From Macrotis lagotis (taxonomy: Eukaryota > Chordata > Mammalia > Peramelemorphia > Peramelidae), in assembly GCF_037893015.1 (NCBI RefSeq), contig NC_133666.1:661063482-661127481 (forward strand): a stretch of DNA of 64,000 nucleotides, written 5' to 3'. This document shows positions 13,021 to 24,810 of the stretch, piece after piece. Both the position numbers and the translations under genes were made by a program. The notes beneath the pieces are model-generated. The model had not been told where the DNA came from. It did no database searches and saw only the letters and a list, made by a program, of their open reading frames with translations. Every line of letters begins with the position of its first letter. The stretch's first letter is position 1.

Positions 13021-13202
13021 AAATATGGACAGAGGGGGCAGCTAGGTGGTACAGTGGATAGAGCATCAGCCCTGGAGTCAGGAGTACCTGAGTTCAAATC
13101 CGGCCTCAGACACTTAATAATTACCTAGCCGTGTGGCCTTGGGCAAGTCACTTAACCCCATTTGCCTTGCAAAAAACTAAAAAAAAATTAAATATGGACA
13201 GA
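13021..13202 (+). repeat. tRNA-derived SINE (MAR1/WSINE1-type) with 13-bp TSD
   Basis: The body at 13034-13189 runs from gggggcagctaggtggtaca through the internal tRNA-like region to an A-rich tail. It is flanked by the perfect 13-bp direct repeat aaatatggacaga at 13021-13033 and 13190-13202. The exact duplication and low divergence suggest a fairly young insertion. Confidence 0.92.
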
Positions 13203-13439
13203 AAAAAAGACATAAAAACAGGAGATCAAGAAAATAATGAAAACTTTAGAGAGAGCAGCTTTAATTAAGAAAGTCAGAACCTAAGCTGCAAAGGATTAAG
13301 ACATAATTAAGAGGAAGTGGAGGCAATGAAAATAGAAAGTTTAGTCTAGAAGACTGACTGGGAAAAGGTGAGATTTCATATAATTGTATAAGGAGATCCC
13401 AGAATCAAACAAGGGTTGACCCTACCATGTCAAGTCCAT

Positions 13440-14330
13440 TTAAGGTAACAAATATATACCAAGCACTGCAGCTGGTATTGGAGATACAAAGACAAAACAC
13501 AATCCCTGCTCTCAAGGGGCTCACAGGCTAATGGGAGAAACAACAAACAACTATGTCCAAAAAGAAATTGAGTCATTTTTCAGTTGTGTCCAATTCTTCA
13601 TGATCCAGTTTGGCAAAGATACTAGAGTGGTTTGCCATTTTCTTCTCCAGCTCATTTTACAGATGAGAAAATTGAGGCTAACAGAATTAAGTGACTTGTC
13701 CAGGGTCACATGATTAGTTTTCCTGGATGCCCACAAGATATACAGAGAATAAAGTGAGGTAATCTAAGAGAGAAGGCACTAACATTAAGGGAGATCATGA
13801 AAAACTATTTGTAGAAAATGAGATTGTGACTGGTACCTGAAGGAAACCAGAAATGAGCAGAAAGAGTATTCCAGATGTGGGGAATCAGTCAACAAAAATT
13901 CAGAGTTGAGAGATGGGGTGTATTGCTAGAGGAACAGAAAGGAGGATAGTGTCACTAGATTATAGTTTAGAAAGAGGAGGAAAATGTAAGAAGACAAGAA
14001 ATATGAAGGGGGCAGGTTATGAAGGCTTTAAAGACAACATATAATTTTCTATTTGATACCAGAGGTGTTAGGAGGCACCAAAGGATATTGAATGGAGACT
14101 GGGGTTGACCTCAGAATAACAGATAAGTAAGTCTTCCTGACTCTTTGTGCTTTAGGAAGACCACTCTATTAGTCAAATTAAGGGTGTCTAGAATGTGAAG
14201 AGACAAGGCAGGGAGACCCACCAGCAGGTTATGAAAATAGTCCAGGTTAGAGATGATGAGGCCTTATACCAAGGGGACAGTACAGTCAAAAGAGAGAAAA
14301 GGCATACATAAAGGAAGTTGTGAAAGTAAA
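13440..14330 (+). repeat. Interspersed repeat, copy 2, with an antisense CORE-SINE inside
   Basis: This is the same family as 11590-12420 but with a more complete middle: 'aagggagatcatgaaaaact', 'ccagatgtggggaatcagtc', 'gatagtgtcactagattata', 'cagggagacccaccagcagg' and 'aaaatagtccaggttagaga'. Inside it, about 13560-13740 is a reverse-oriented CORE-SINE ('tttgccattttcttctccag', 'ctcattttacagatgagaaa', 'aagtgacttgtccagggtca'). Confidence 0.6.
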
Positions 14331-14854
14331 ATCAATGGCATCAGATATACCTATGTATTTCTTCTTGAGAACCTCTACTGAATTTGCTTTCTGAGTTTCC
14401 CTTTAGTCAAGATGTTAGAAGGGTAAAATGAATTATTGCTAGCTGAACTACTTAACAAATTCATGTAGTCTGTATTTCTTTATTGATATGGTGGGAATAA
14501 ATTCTAATGACCTAAGCTTAAGAATGTAAAATCTGCTGAATTAAAACTTCTGGAATATAGAGCCATAAAGTCAATGACCATTAGAACAAGGAGGTACCTT
14601 AAAGCCCTTAGTTTTAGAGAGAAGGAAATTGAACCCCACAAATTGTAGGCTTGGGTTTTGCTCATGATCCCAGTGGAGATCAGAGCAGAACCATTGTAGA
14701 ACTGAGTTTTTACTCCAAAGCTAAAAGTCCTATGCAGTTCTATTCATTGTATGTGAATACATCTCTATATCTGTTCCTACCTAGCAGTTTACCTGAGAGG
14801 GCTTGGAAAAGTCAAGAAGTTTCCCTTTGATTGCCAGAAAAAAAAAAAGACAGG

Positions 14855-15060
14855 GAAGGAGATGTAGCAGAATGATTGCTGGATTATAAATCTGAGGACC
14901 TGGGTTTGAATCCTTTACCATTTATTTATCTGTGTGACTTCAAGAATGCCATCTAACCTTTCCCTCCCCCAAACCTCAGTTTCCTCATCTGTAAAATGAA
15001 GGTGTTAGAGCAAATGACATCAAAGTTCCCTTTTATCTTAGCTCTATATCTAGGAACCAA
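14855..15060 (+). repeat. MIR-like CORE-SINE
   Basis: The motifs 'ggacctgggtttgaatcc', 'ctgtgtgacttcaagaatgc' and 'cctcagtttcctcatctgta' are in MIR order and orientation. Confidence 0.75.
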
Positions 15061-15085
15061 AGGAATCAGTGCTATCAAATGAGAT

Positions 15086-15265
15086 CAGATATGTGGAGTT
15101 TGGGGGGCAGCTAGATGTTGTAATGGATAGAGCACTGGCCCTGGAGTCAGGAGGATCTGAGTTTAAATCCAGCCTCAGAATTTAATAATTACCTGGATGT
15201 GTGACCTTGGGCAAGTCACTTAGCACCACTGCCTTGCCAAAAAAAAACCCAGATATTTGGAGTTT
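15086..15265 (+). repeat. tRNA-derived SINE (MAR1/WSINE1-type) with 16-bp TSD
   Basis: The body is about 15102-15249. The flanking direct repeats cagatatgtggagttt (15086-15101) and cagatatttggagttt (15250-15265) differ at one base. Confidence 0.9.
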
Positions 15266-15779
15266 TTGTCCATGACTTGTAAATGTAAGCCACCATGTAA
15301 ATGTAAACCAAATATAAGTTCAAGGCAGTACACCTATCTTTTTTTTTAATAGGCTGCTTGATAAATTCTAGAAAAAATAGAGTATCTGATACTGAGAACT
15401 TTCTAGTAGCTCATTTTGAGAACTCTCTCTGAAGTTAGACTCAGAAAAACATCCCAAAACACTTCAAGAATACAACTTGGGAACTGGGAAGATGGAAATC
15501 CTACAGGTGTGTGCTATCACCATGAGTTCCAGAGAATTTGGTAACAGACCAAGAAATGAGGAAGGTAGGAATGATTCAATATAAGACCAGACTTCATTTG
15601 GAGAGAGTACAGAATCTGGTGTCAAAAGACTTGATTACCTGTTTGACCATGAGAAAAATCACTAAGCTTTCATTGGCCTCTGCTTCCTTCTCATTAAATT
15701 GAGAATAATCTTATGATCTTTTGGGAAATTTCCAAACAGAAAAAGAGACCCAAAGAAATTATTAGATTCTACCAGTTAA

Positions 15780-16030
15780 ATGTTCGATCATTTCAATCAT
15801 GTCATTTCTTCATGATTCTATTTTGGAATTCTCTTGGGAAAGATACTGAAGTAGTTTCCTATTTCCTCTTCTAGCTCATTTTACAGATGGGGAAACTGGA
15901 AAACAGGATTAAGGGACTTGCCCAGAGTCATACACCTAGTAAGAGTCGAGTCAGATTGTGCCCAGGAAAATAAGTCTTCCTGACTTCAAGACTGTGCTCT
16001 CTTCATTATGGTGCTCCCAAGCTGCCCAAC
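15780..16030 (-). repeat. Antisense MAR1-like CORE-SINE
   Basis: Read on the - strand this is a degraded MAR1-type element. On the + strand it shows 'tttcttcatgattctatttt', 'ctcattttacagatggggaa', 'agggacttgcccagagtca' and ends near 'gctcccaagctgccc', the complement of the usual SINE head. Confidence 0.7.
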
Positions 16031-17032
16031 CAGTTAAATAGACCAATGGAATTATTGATGTGATATTTTCCTTATAATAAATAAGGTGAAAGTGAGAAAA
16101 AAAACACCAAAATATTTACCAGATTGCACAGAAGCCTGGTCTTACTTCCTAAAGGTTAATTCAAAGCCCACTCAAAAAAGTCTTTAAATAAATACTATGA
16201 GGAATTCCTGAGCATTAAAACAAAAAAGATCCTTTTACAATTTCCCAGATAGTATGTCCAGCACTATGGCCTGATGGAGAGAGTGAATGTTGGACTTAAT
16301 GTCAGAAAGACCTGGGCTCAATACCACCTCCGACATTGGTTGGATAATCCTGGATAATCTTTGTCCCTCTGATCTTGATTCAACTGTCCAAGATTCTGGG
16401 TAATAGAAAGGCTAACGTGGGCTCATAGAGAGAACTCTCATAATGAAATATCTTTAGAGATGGAAAAGATCAATTAGTTCAACTCTTTCATTTTACAGAT
16501 GAAGTCCAGCAAGGTGAGGCAACTTACTCTCTTGCAAGGGAAGTAGTATAAAGTATATTAGAACACAAATACTCTGTTAGCAAATTTGATGCTGCTTCCA
16601 TTTCAAAGTGACAAAAATCCTTGAAAAAAAAAAAGAATCAATGCTTGGAAATAGTGCCTGTATCAAAGGGTTTCTGGGTACAATGTTGAAAGATTATCAT
16701 CAGGAAGTACCTAATTAATTGTATTTGGAGGTTTTTTCTTAGAATCCTCAATTCTTTAAAATTAGTTTTATCAAATCAAAGGACTTATCATCTTAATCCA
16801 ATTCTCCAAAGAGGAGTAAAAAGCATCAAATTCAGGATAAGAATCTGCTTCAAAGATCCACCTTCTTTCTTCTCCCACCCCACACCCCATCACCTCAGTT
16901 ACAACTTGTCCTCATTCCTGAATCAGATGAAATCAGTGAAGGCTGACCTTTTAAAAAGGAGACCTTCATCTCCATGGTCCTCCCGTGCCAAAAGAGGCTT
17001 TGTTTAATAGACCATTCCCTTTTTCTCCATAG

Positions 17033-17185
17033 AAATTACAATGGACAGTAACAATGAAGGCGGTCGGTCTCGGTCAGGTAGTGAGGGAAATATTCCCTCT
17101 GTAAAAGAAGAACCTTATTGTCGCGGCATGGGTGGACACAGAATGCGGCCTCTGCATCGTGCCATGACCCCTGATCTTAGACACG
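17033..17185 (+). CDS. RIMBP2: RIMBP2 probable cassette exon (51 codons)
   Basis: This is a 153-nt exon, phase 1 at both ends, with acceptor tttttctccatag and donor CACG|gtatgc. It can be inserted between 9441 and 19793 without changing frame. The translation begins EITMDSNNEGGRSRSGSEGN and continues IPSVKEEPYCRGMGGHRMRP. It is hydrophilic and basic, with no domain I recognise. Support comes from the strong acceptor, matching phases and coding-like composition; I cannot confirm that the isoform exists. The same block carries a much stronger donor further on (AAG|gtaagt after 17312), discussed as a finding. Confidence 0.65.
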
Positions 17186-17526
17186 GTATGCCAGAACTTC
17201 TTCCTCCTTTATCACAAAGACGCATCTTCCAACTGCGTGTTAATCAAACTCCGTGTCTGTGACAAGCTTGTATGTCAGGGCCCGACAGGAGGCCAAGGGG
17301 GTATCATTGAAGGTAAGTTTCTGGGGCTCAGTCCAGCCAAATCCCCAAGAGAAAAATGGGGAAAAAAGCCTCAAGTTCCTCACTCCAGTAAACTTTCACA
17401 TAATGATTTTTTTTAAAAACTAGGAACACTTCATTGCATGAACCTCTGTAAAGTTGTTCAGTCTTTCTCCATAGCTGTTTGACACTCATAAATACACAGC
17501 AGAGTATCTCCTGAGCATAGTACAGA

Positions 17527-17590
<64 letters not shown>

Positions 17591-19792
17591 TATTTTTAGG
17601 TAGTAAATAAATGTTTATCAGTGCACATAATATGGATTTCTTAAGCAAAATATTGACATTCTAGCAAGAAACTAAAAATATACAGAAGTACTGATAAGCC
17701 CATTTTTTGCCCAGTCTGAGTTTTCCCATCCAATTGAATCATACCTTATGTACCCATTTATAAACTCAACAAAATTAGCGAATCAGCAAGTATTTTTTAA
17801 TTGTCTCTTATGAGCTAGGCATTATGCTGGTGTTGGACATGCAGAATCAAAAGTTAAAAACAAACAAATAAACAAAAAAAACCCCAAACTTCATAATTCC
17901 TACCAAATTCCTTCCCTTGGAAGCTGATCATTTTACCAGACGACATAATGCCTATAGACATAGCAAAATGCTATCCAATGAAAACAAACATATTAAGTTA
18001 CCAAATTTGAGTTTTTACACCAAGAGATCCCCAGCCTCAATTCAATAATAGGCCAGAACCAAAAAAAAAGTCAAAAGTTATATTTCTTAGCATGTAATTT
18101 TTAACAAATCATCAAAATTTTGTGATTTACCTAAAAAATTTTTAAGAATTTAAATGGTAGAAGTATTCAAATCAGAATACATGAATTCATTAAAGAAATT
18201 ACATTTTTTATTGAATGAATTTGGGGATTGTACTTTTAATATCATTCATTCATATTTAGCATCTATATAGCCCCAGAAGACAATTACAGAAAGACAATGT
18301 AATCTGGTGGGAGTAGAGAAGTGGGGACCAGAGGAGTTTTCATGGAGGAAGTGGTCTTTGGAGGATGCCAGAAAGGGAGTTGAACATTCAACCTTTGGAA
18401 GAAGATTGCTGCCTTTAGGAAAAATAATACAAGCACTGTGGTTGCTGTCCTCATTTTCTCACTTCTCTTACATGTCTTCTTCTCCCCTGCTTCTGTGTGT
18501 GTATGTGCATGTGTGTGTTGGTACTAAACTGGTCTGTCCTTCCAACCTCCTCACTCCCGAATTTTCCCATTTGCCTTCCTCCCTCTGCTGTGAACCTTTG
18601 AACAAGGAGAATATTTAGCTTACATCAATCATCTCCCATCGAACCACTACTGTGTATATGTAGCTATATAGCTATACATATAATGTCATTCAGTATATAT
18701 GTATCTATATGCATACATGTGCATTATTTCAGTTTTCCAACCAAAAACAAACAGGTAACTAGTAAAAAAAATTCCAACTTATATTTGCTCAAACGGTTGA
18801 AATATTGGTTGTGATGGCAAATATTCATAACAGATTGCCATTTATTTTTAGACAAATAATATTGCCTACTGCCTCAGAAATAATGAATGAATACTTATTT
18901 GCATGTAGCATAGTGAATAGAGCATGACCTCAGAGCCAAGAAGTTCAAATCTTCCCTTTTGCCCATGTTAGCTGTGTGACTTTGAGCAAGACATTACTTA
19001 TATGACTCAGTGATCTAGAATCTAGAAAATTCTCTAAAGACAAATTACAGAAAAGGTACTTATTTTATGAAATGCAGGTGGGGGGAGGGTTCCCTATGCC
19101 ATTGAAATCATTGATCCAGTCCCCATTTCTAATTAATTACTTAAATATTTTAGCTATTTAAAACATTAATATTCATTATCTCATACTCCAATGGTTCTAT
19201 GATCTCTTTAATGTGGGAACTGTCCCCCTGGTCATGCAGATTACAATCCAGCCAGCCAATGCCTGCCTGTCCTATGTGGTTTTTACTCATATGCTCCCAA
19301 GAACACACTAAAACAAATAAGACCCTAGGGGAAATGTTGGTTAATCAAATGAAACATGGACTATGCTGTGATTTTGACCTTTGTATTACAAAAGGCAAGG
19401 CCGTCAATTTGGGAAATGGATTTCTCCTATCCAAGATTTCTAAACCAAGAGGATCCACCCAAAGAGACATACAACTTCCCTTTTCTCCTATGACATGTTG
19501 GATAACACAAGAAAGAAGAATGATAACCATTTCCTATTTTTTTATGCCTAGTCCATTGAATGTCTTCTAGCTCAAGGTGGATTTGGGGGTGGGTTTATAT
19601 GCACTCATTCTTGATTAAATTAATTTCTATATATGCAAGAAAAGGCAAACAAAATAGTGTTCAACAAGGTTTCTAGATGAAATTTGATTTGAAATCATAA
19701 TTCCTACCAAAACAGAGAATTTCTCAATTCCGCCAAGGGATGGATTTGATAAGAACCACCAAGTTCTATGTTTCTTTATATTATACTTCTAG
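17186..19792 (+). other. RIMBP2 intron
   Basis: The first 127 bases may be an alternative exon extension (see findings). An AT microsatellite lies at 17530-17588, an A-rich stretch near 17850-17885 and a partial SINE-like trace near 18900-19000. Nothing else is identifiable. Confidence 0.6.
17530..17588. repeat. (TA)n microsatellite
   Basis: About 29 uninterrupted TA units. The isoleucine/tyrosine-rich reverse-strand open frame over it is spurious. Confidence 0.97.
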
Positions 19793-19977
19793 ATGGGTAC
19801 TGCAGTCGGGATCGCCTGTCTCCAGACCTGTATGAGGAATCTGAAACAGATCCCGGCGCTGAGGACCTTTCGGTCCGAATATTTGTCGCTCTCTTTGACT
19901 ACGATCCACATACGATGTCTCCCAATCCTGATGGGGCAGAAGAAGAGTTACCATTTAAGGAAGGACAGATTATTAAG
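19793..19977 (+). CDS. RIMBP2: RIMBP2 exon: start of second SH3 domain
   Basis: This 185-nt exon is entered in phase 1 after ttatacttctag and left in phase 0 at AAG|gtgcaa. It encodes YCSRDRLSPDLYEESETDPG, then the SH3 start VRIFVALFDYDPHTMSPNPD and the acidic RT-loop part AEEELPFKEGQIIK. ALFDYDP is the ALYDY motif of the SH3 fold. The domain continues in the exon at 21166 with VYGDKDADGF. The donor gtgcaa is weak, which could permit read-through into a proline-rich tail ending at 20130. Confidence 0.95.
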
Positions 19978-21165
19978 GTGCAAGGGGATGGAATACCACC
20001 ACCACCCCCTCTATCCCACCCACCCCCATGCTTGAAGTTTTCCTTTTTCTCTCCAATGGGAGAACTGGTCAACCTGGTGTTTTCCAAAGGAACCGTGATA
20101 GCTGTAATATTAACTGAACCCAATGATTAATCAGCTTCCAACTTTAAACACATTTGGTACTTAGATTAAACGAATGATTCCAAATGCCATTAACAAGGCA
20201 ATATAAGAATTTGCATAATTTAAATACTGCAATTATTTATGTTTTTCAAAATTCATTTTTCCTTGCATGGCCAAAGAAGTAATCACTCAGTGATAACCTA
20301 CTGGTTGGTGAACCTCTTTATACTTCTCCCTGGGGAACAAATGCAATTTGTTGCCAGGACATAACTCATAGTTTATGCAGCTTGGCAGGACTTGCTAAAC
20401 TTATGGTTTTTAGCTTTTTTTTTTTGTATTACAGACTACTTTGATAATCTGGCAAAGCCTCTGGATCCTTTCACAGAATGATGTTTTTAAATGTAAAAAA
20501 ATAAAAATATATAGGATTACAAGAAAGAAGAGAAATACAAATTTCAAAATATATATTTTGAAGTTCATAATTAAGAATTACTCCTGTGAAGAGCTTGCAG
20601 TCCAAATCATTTAGTATTTTATTAAGTGTTTGCTAAGCACAAGGAAAGAGGTAACTATGGGTAAATAGACGAAGAACCAATCTCTCAGAGTCAAGATGAT
20701 CCAGGATCAAATCCAACCTCTGACAAATGTTGACTGGGTAATCCTGGGTAAATAATGAACCTCTCAGTAATCTTGCCAACTCTCTAAGGCCATACATTGC
20801 AGAAAAGGGGATGACAGCTTGTGCCGGCAGAGGAAACTGTCATATACGATTCTTAATACCAGAGAAATAAGAGATCCAGTCCCTACTCCTATGATTGAAT
20901 GAATAAAATGAATAAAGACTTCATAAAGTGCTTTCCATGCAAAATACTGTTGTAAACATGGGTAAAGATAGAAAAGGAAGACCCTTCTTATTTTCAAGGA
21001 GGAGAATAGAATCTACTAAAGGAGATAATACCAATGTCTATTCTATATAACTAGGAAGAAGACACTCTGGGAAGCTGTAGGGTACAAAGACAAAACAAAA
21101 TACAAGTTCCCTGCCCTCATGGAGGGTGTCCAAATATAACCCCATAACTCTTGAACACCATTTAG
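19978..21165 (+). other. RIMBP2 intron
   Basis: The intron starts with an open, proline-rich extension of the previous frame (to 20130). A partial copy of the TIR-bearing element seen at 43986 and 57945 lies near 20430-20560 ('gcaaagcctctggatccttt'). A MIR-like remnant lies at about 20680-20800. Confidence 0.55.
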
Positions 21166-21334
21166 GTTTATGGAGACAAGGATGCTGATGGCTTCTACCG
21201 TGGGGAAACTTGTGCCCGACTCGGCCTTATACCTTGCAACATGGTCTCAGAAATTCAAGCTGATGATGAAGAAATGATGGACCAGCTCCTTAAACAAGGC
21301 TTTCTCCCTCTGAATACCCCTGTGGAAAAAATAG
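21166..21334 (+). CDS. RIMBP2: RIMBP2 exon: end of second SH3 domain
   Basis: This is a 169-nt exon, phase 0 to phase 1, with acceptor ccatttag and donor ATAG|gtaagg. It encodes VYGDKDADGFYRGE, the core strands of SH3-II including the GFYRGE turn, then LGLIPCNMVSEI at the end of the fold. The acidic helix DDEEMMDQLLKQGFLPLNTP follows. This segment is nearly identical to mammalian RIM-BP2 and is the strongest identification in the window. Confidence 0.97.
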
Positions 21335-22681
21335 GTAAGGGTCAACCTACAGCACCAGAAGTTGGAGACTGTTGCCTTGGTTGTTTTCAGCCTTTTGCTC
21401 TTCTAATTTTATAGCATCCAGATCAATGATCAGCACAATAGGGGATCTGTTCTGTGACCTTTATCTGTTGCAAATTATTTGGGAAATAGGAACACCAAAG
21501 TGCCTTAGGCAAGATCACTTGACAAAGCAATACTTTGGGGGTCTTATTGGATATCTCAGGACTAAAAAGGTTCTGAACATAGAAGACCCCTGTGCTTGCT
21601 AGAACTCAGTGGTGTAATATCACTCAACTGGTACCTAAGAATCCTACAACTAGAAAGTATAAAATAACTACTTGTTTATTATGTGATTTTTTTTAAGTCT
21701 TTAAACATTATCCTATCTACAACAAATGGGAAATTATGATGGCAGTTATTTCATCCTTCAAGTTAATACTGCTTATTCAAAAGGTTTAAAAGATTTTGTT
21801 GTTGTTATGGTGGTGGTAGTGGTGGTGATTCCTTTTTTACATTCATTTTAATTTAGGTAGGTATCATTCATTCATTTACCTTAACCTAATCACCTTAAAT
21901 CAATGATCTTAATCCAGTGGTTAAGCATTGGTTGAAACCATTTTCTATAAGTCTTCAACAGAATTCTTTCACATCGCTTATTCACATTTTTAAGCAATAG
22001 AGAAAATCTACCTAGCCCATACACACAAAAATGACTTTGCTCCTTCCAAAATAACTATAGAAATTGAGAAAAAGGGAAGTTTTGTGTAATTCAGTTCTAA
22101 CATTTTAATTGTTTAAAATTGAGGTTATTTTAATTCAGAATTCAAGAACACACTTCTCCCACTCCAAATTCTCAAGTTTAAAGAAAATGTACAATGGAAT
22201 GCATCATAATCCACTCCAAGAGACATCCTGTCTTTGTGAGGGTTTTTTATAAGCAACCATATTGAGTTCAACTTGAAACTTGTACATGTCTAAAGTTTAA
22301 ATATGAATATATTTTGCATAATTATTTTCATTTCTCCTCCCCCACCTTGACTTGAAGTCCATGAGAATGGAGGTCTTTGAACAGCTTCATATCTTCTCCT
22401 CTTTTTTATTTGTATGCATCCCTTTCCTGAAGTCAACTGTGATCGTTTCAAAGAGAGCGCTCTCTCTGTACACCACAAATCCCGAAAGTCTAAAAGAGGT
22501 CTGTGCTAAGAAATAGTAACTTGATTCATGTGATCAAGGAGGTTATTTTGAGCTGTCTACATTGACTTTTTGTGTCCTGTACTTTTCTTCTTTTTCTTTC
22601 TTGTTCTTTTTCATTTTTGTTTATGGTAGAGGGACCCTTAACCTCTAGGGTTATTTATCTACTTACCCCCACTCATTCCTT

Positions 22682-22867
22682 AAGAAACATGCTGATGGGG
22701 CAGCTAGGTGGTGTAGTGGATAAAGCACCGGCCCTGAAGTTAGGAGTACCTGGGTTCAAATCTGGTCTCAGACACTTAATAATTACCTAGCTGTGTGGCC
22801 TTGGGCAATCCACTTAGCCCTGTTTGCCTTGCAAAAACCTAAAAAAAAAAAAAAAGAAATATGCTGA
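22682..22867 (+). repeat. tRNA-derived SINE (MAR1/WSINE1-type) with 14-bp TSD
   Basis: The body is about 22696-22853 with a long poly(A). The direct repeats aagaaacatgctga (22682-22695) and aagaaatatgctga (22854-22867) differ at one base. Confidence 0.92.
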
Positions 22868-24016
22868 AGGTGGTTGTTCTCACATTCCCAAGGTAGAATG
22901 TCCAAGATAAGGAGGGGAAGGTCCTAACTCTTTCCTTTTTTAATTTGGAATGTTCCCCTTCTCCATGCATCTGTTCATTTTATTCTCTCTTCTCTCTCTC
23001 TTCCTCTATCTTGATTCTTGCACCTTTCTCTTTGTTGTTCAGTATCACCATACCTGTTATATCTGTCCAATTTTCCCAGACTCAACTTCCCCAAATTAGC
23101 TGTCAATGGGAAAAGGCTACATATACACATATACACTTCCTTCTTTTGACCCTGAGTAAAATCCCTCTCACTATACCTCCCTCTCTCAGCCACCCTCTTT
23201 TCCCCTGCTGATCTTTAGCTATCAGCTGGAGCTTCAGGCCTCAGGTTGTTCCCAAGTTCAGGGTCCTGTGTGGTAGGAAACAATGTCATTCACTAGCTCA
23301 TCTGGCCAACCCTCAGTGTTTGTTGTAAGTAAAACTAACCAGCATGTTGCTCCTATATCGCTTCTTCCACACTTCAAAAACATCCATGCTTCTCTCATCA
23401 TCTTAAGAAGTAGTGCTTCTCAAATTTCCTTGTAATTGCATCATCCCTATTTTCATATCACATCCAGCTTCTGGAAAAAACAAACCTATAAGTTCGGGTA
23501 TGCTTTGCTCTCTTCATTTTAAGGAAACACAAATTAGAAGTCTGGAAAGTTAACTGTGGTCACTCAAAAGCTACATGATCAACTCTCATTGCTTTTAAAC
23601 CATTTGCCTTGGGTGCATTTTCATTTGTTTGGTATCTCCGGGGGGGGGGGAGGAATAATCACTATTGATAGAATTTTAAAAATAGTTTTGGGGGAGAGGG
23701 AATAGCTTTAGCTCTATTTAAGAGATGGAAAAAAAATCCATCTTTGTTCTGGAAGGAGATGCCATTCGCAGAGCTAGTTTAATCATTGAAACATTACAGA
23801 ACCATTTCCTTAGTATAAGCTTAGCACTGGACTCTATCATCTAAGGTTCAGTCTCAGCAAGATCGGAGAGGAACCTGATCAAGTAGACTGAATGAAGATG
23901 ACGACCATTTATTAAGACCTGGAAAGGCTGAAATCTGTGTGGGTGGAGCAGAGTCTCATACCACTACCATCACCATCACTCACAATAAACAGATCCTTGA
24001 GATGTAGAAAGATATA

Positions 24017-24085
24017 AAGAGAGAGAAGGAGGGAAGGGGGAGAGGAGAGAGAGAGAGAGGGAGAGAGAGAGAGAGAGAGAGAGAT
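24017..24085 (+). repeat. GA-rich microsatellite
   Basis: An imperfect GA/GGA repeat ending in about 13 clean GA units. Confidence 0.95.
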
Positions 24086-24706
24086 TCCTAACTATTTTCC
24101 TGGACTCCAGAGTCTGATAAAGCTATGGATTCCTTCTCATAATGTTTTTAAATGAATAAAATAAAATAAAATATTGGGATTTAGTGACAAAAACAAAACT
24201 GTTCTTGTTCTCAGGGAACTTACACTTATCTAAGGGAGTGTAAGGAGCAAAACATGAGCAATTGTGCAGCTAACATCTGAGGCATGTAGTTATTTATGGG
24301 GAAAGTTTTGTTGTATGACTTTGATATTAAAGGAGCTATACCCTTGCCAGGTGGCTGATGGTCTCTTCCTTTATATATGATTTACTCTCTCCCTCTCTCA
24401 ATTATAAGTAATTTAATCAATAAATTGGAGGAAAGGAAACAATCCAATGACTAATAATGACCTTTATAAGAAAAAAAGAAAAACAGGACAAATGCAATCT
24501 AAGGCAACTGTTATAAAGGAACAAGCAATTCATTCTGTGAGTAGATGCTGAGCCTTGGTTGGATCTTGGTTCATTCTCTTAAAGGGAGTGGGTCTCTTTC
24601 TAGCCTGCTAGGTCTGTGATATGGCTTAAACATTAGGGAGGGCAGACATATTTTTTTGAATAACTTGATGATAGCTTTCTTCTCTTCCCTCCAACCCCTG
24701 GAACAG

Positions 24707-24810
24707 AGAGGAACAGACGGAGTGGCAGGCAGCACCCTGCATCCACAAGAAGAATGGTGGCTCTCTATGATTACGACCCAAGAGAAAGCTCTCCTAATGT
24801 TGATGTAGAG
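24707..24810 (+). CDS. RIMBP2: RIMBP2 exon: start of third SH3 domain
   Basis: This is a 104-nt exon, phase 1 to phase 0, with acceptor cccctggaacag and donor GAG|gtactg. It encodes a basic linker (RNRRSGRQHPASTRR) and the start of SH3-III, MVALYDYDPRESSPNVDVE, with a canonical ALYDY motif. The linker and the ALYDYDPRESSPN string match RIM-BP2. It joins in frame to AELTFCTGD at 28705. Confidence 0.96.

Larger units (their letters stand above)
9442..17032 (+). other. Large RIMBP2 intron rich in repeats
   Basis: The intron holds a TA run (9536-9553), an A/G-rich block (10450-10510) and a long purine tract (11263-11562). It also has two divergent copies of one interspersed repeat (about 11590-12420 and 13440-14330), two SINEs with clear duplications, several MIR/MAR1-like fragments and a locally duplicated block. 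I see no coding exon in it. Confidence 0.65.
21335..24706 (+). other. RIMBP2 intron
   Basis: The intron contains a GGT-rich patch near 21798-21830, the SINE at 22682-22867, a G run (23640-23650), a GA-rich repeat (24017-24085) and a partial TIR-element copy near 24088-24190. No exon is evident. The open frame near 22945-23211 is low-complexity T/C-rich sequence. Confidence 0.6.

Noticed and set aside
17328-17648. Reverse-strand open frame with a long Ile/Tyr run
   Set aside because: It is produced by the TA microsatellite.
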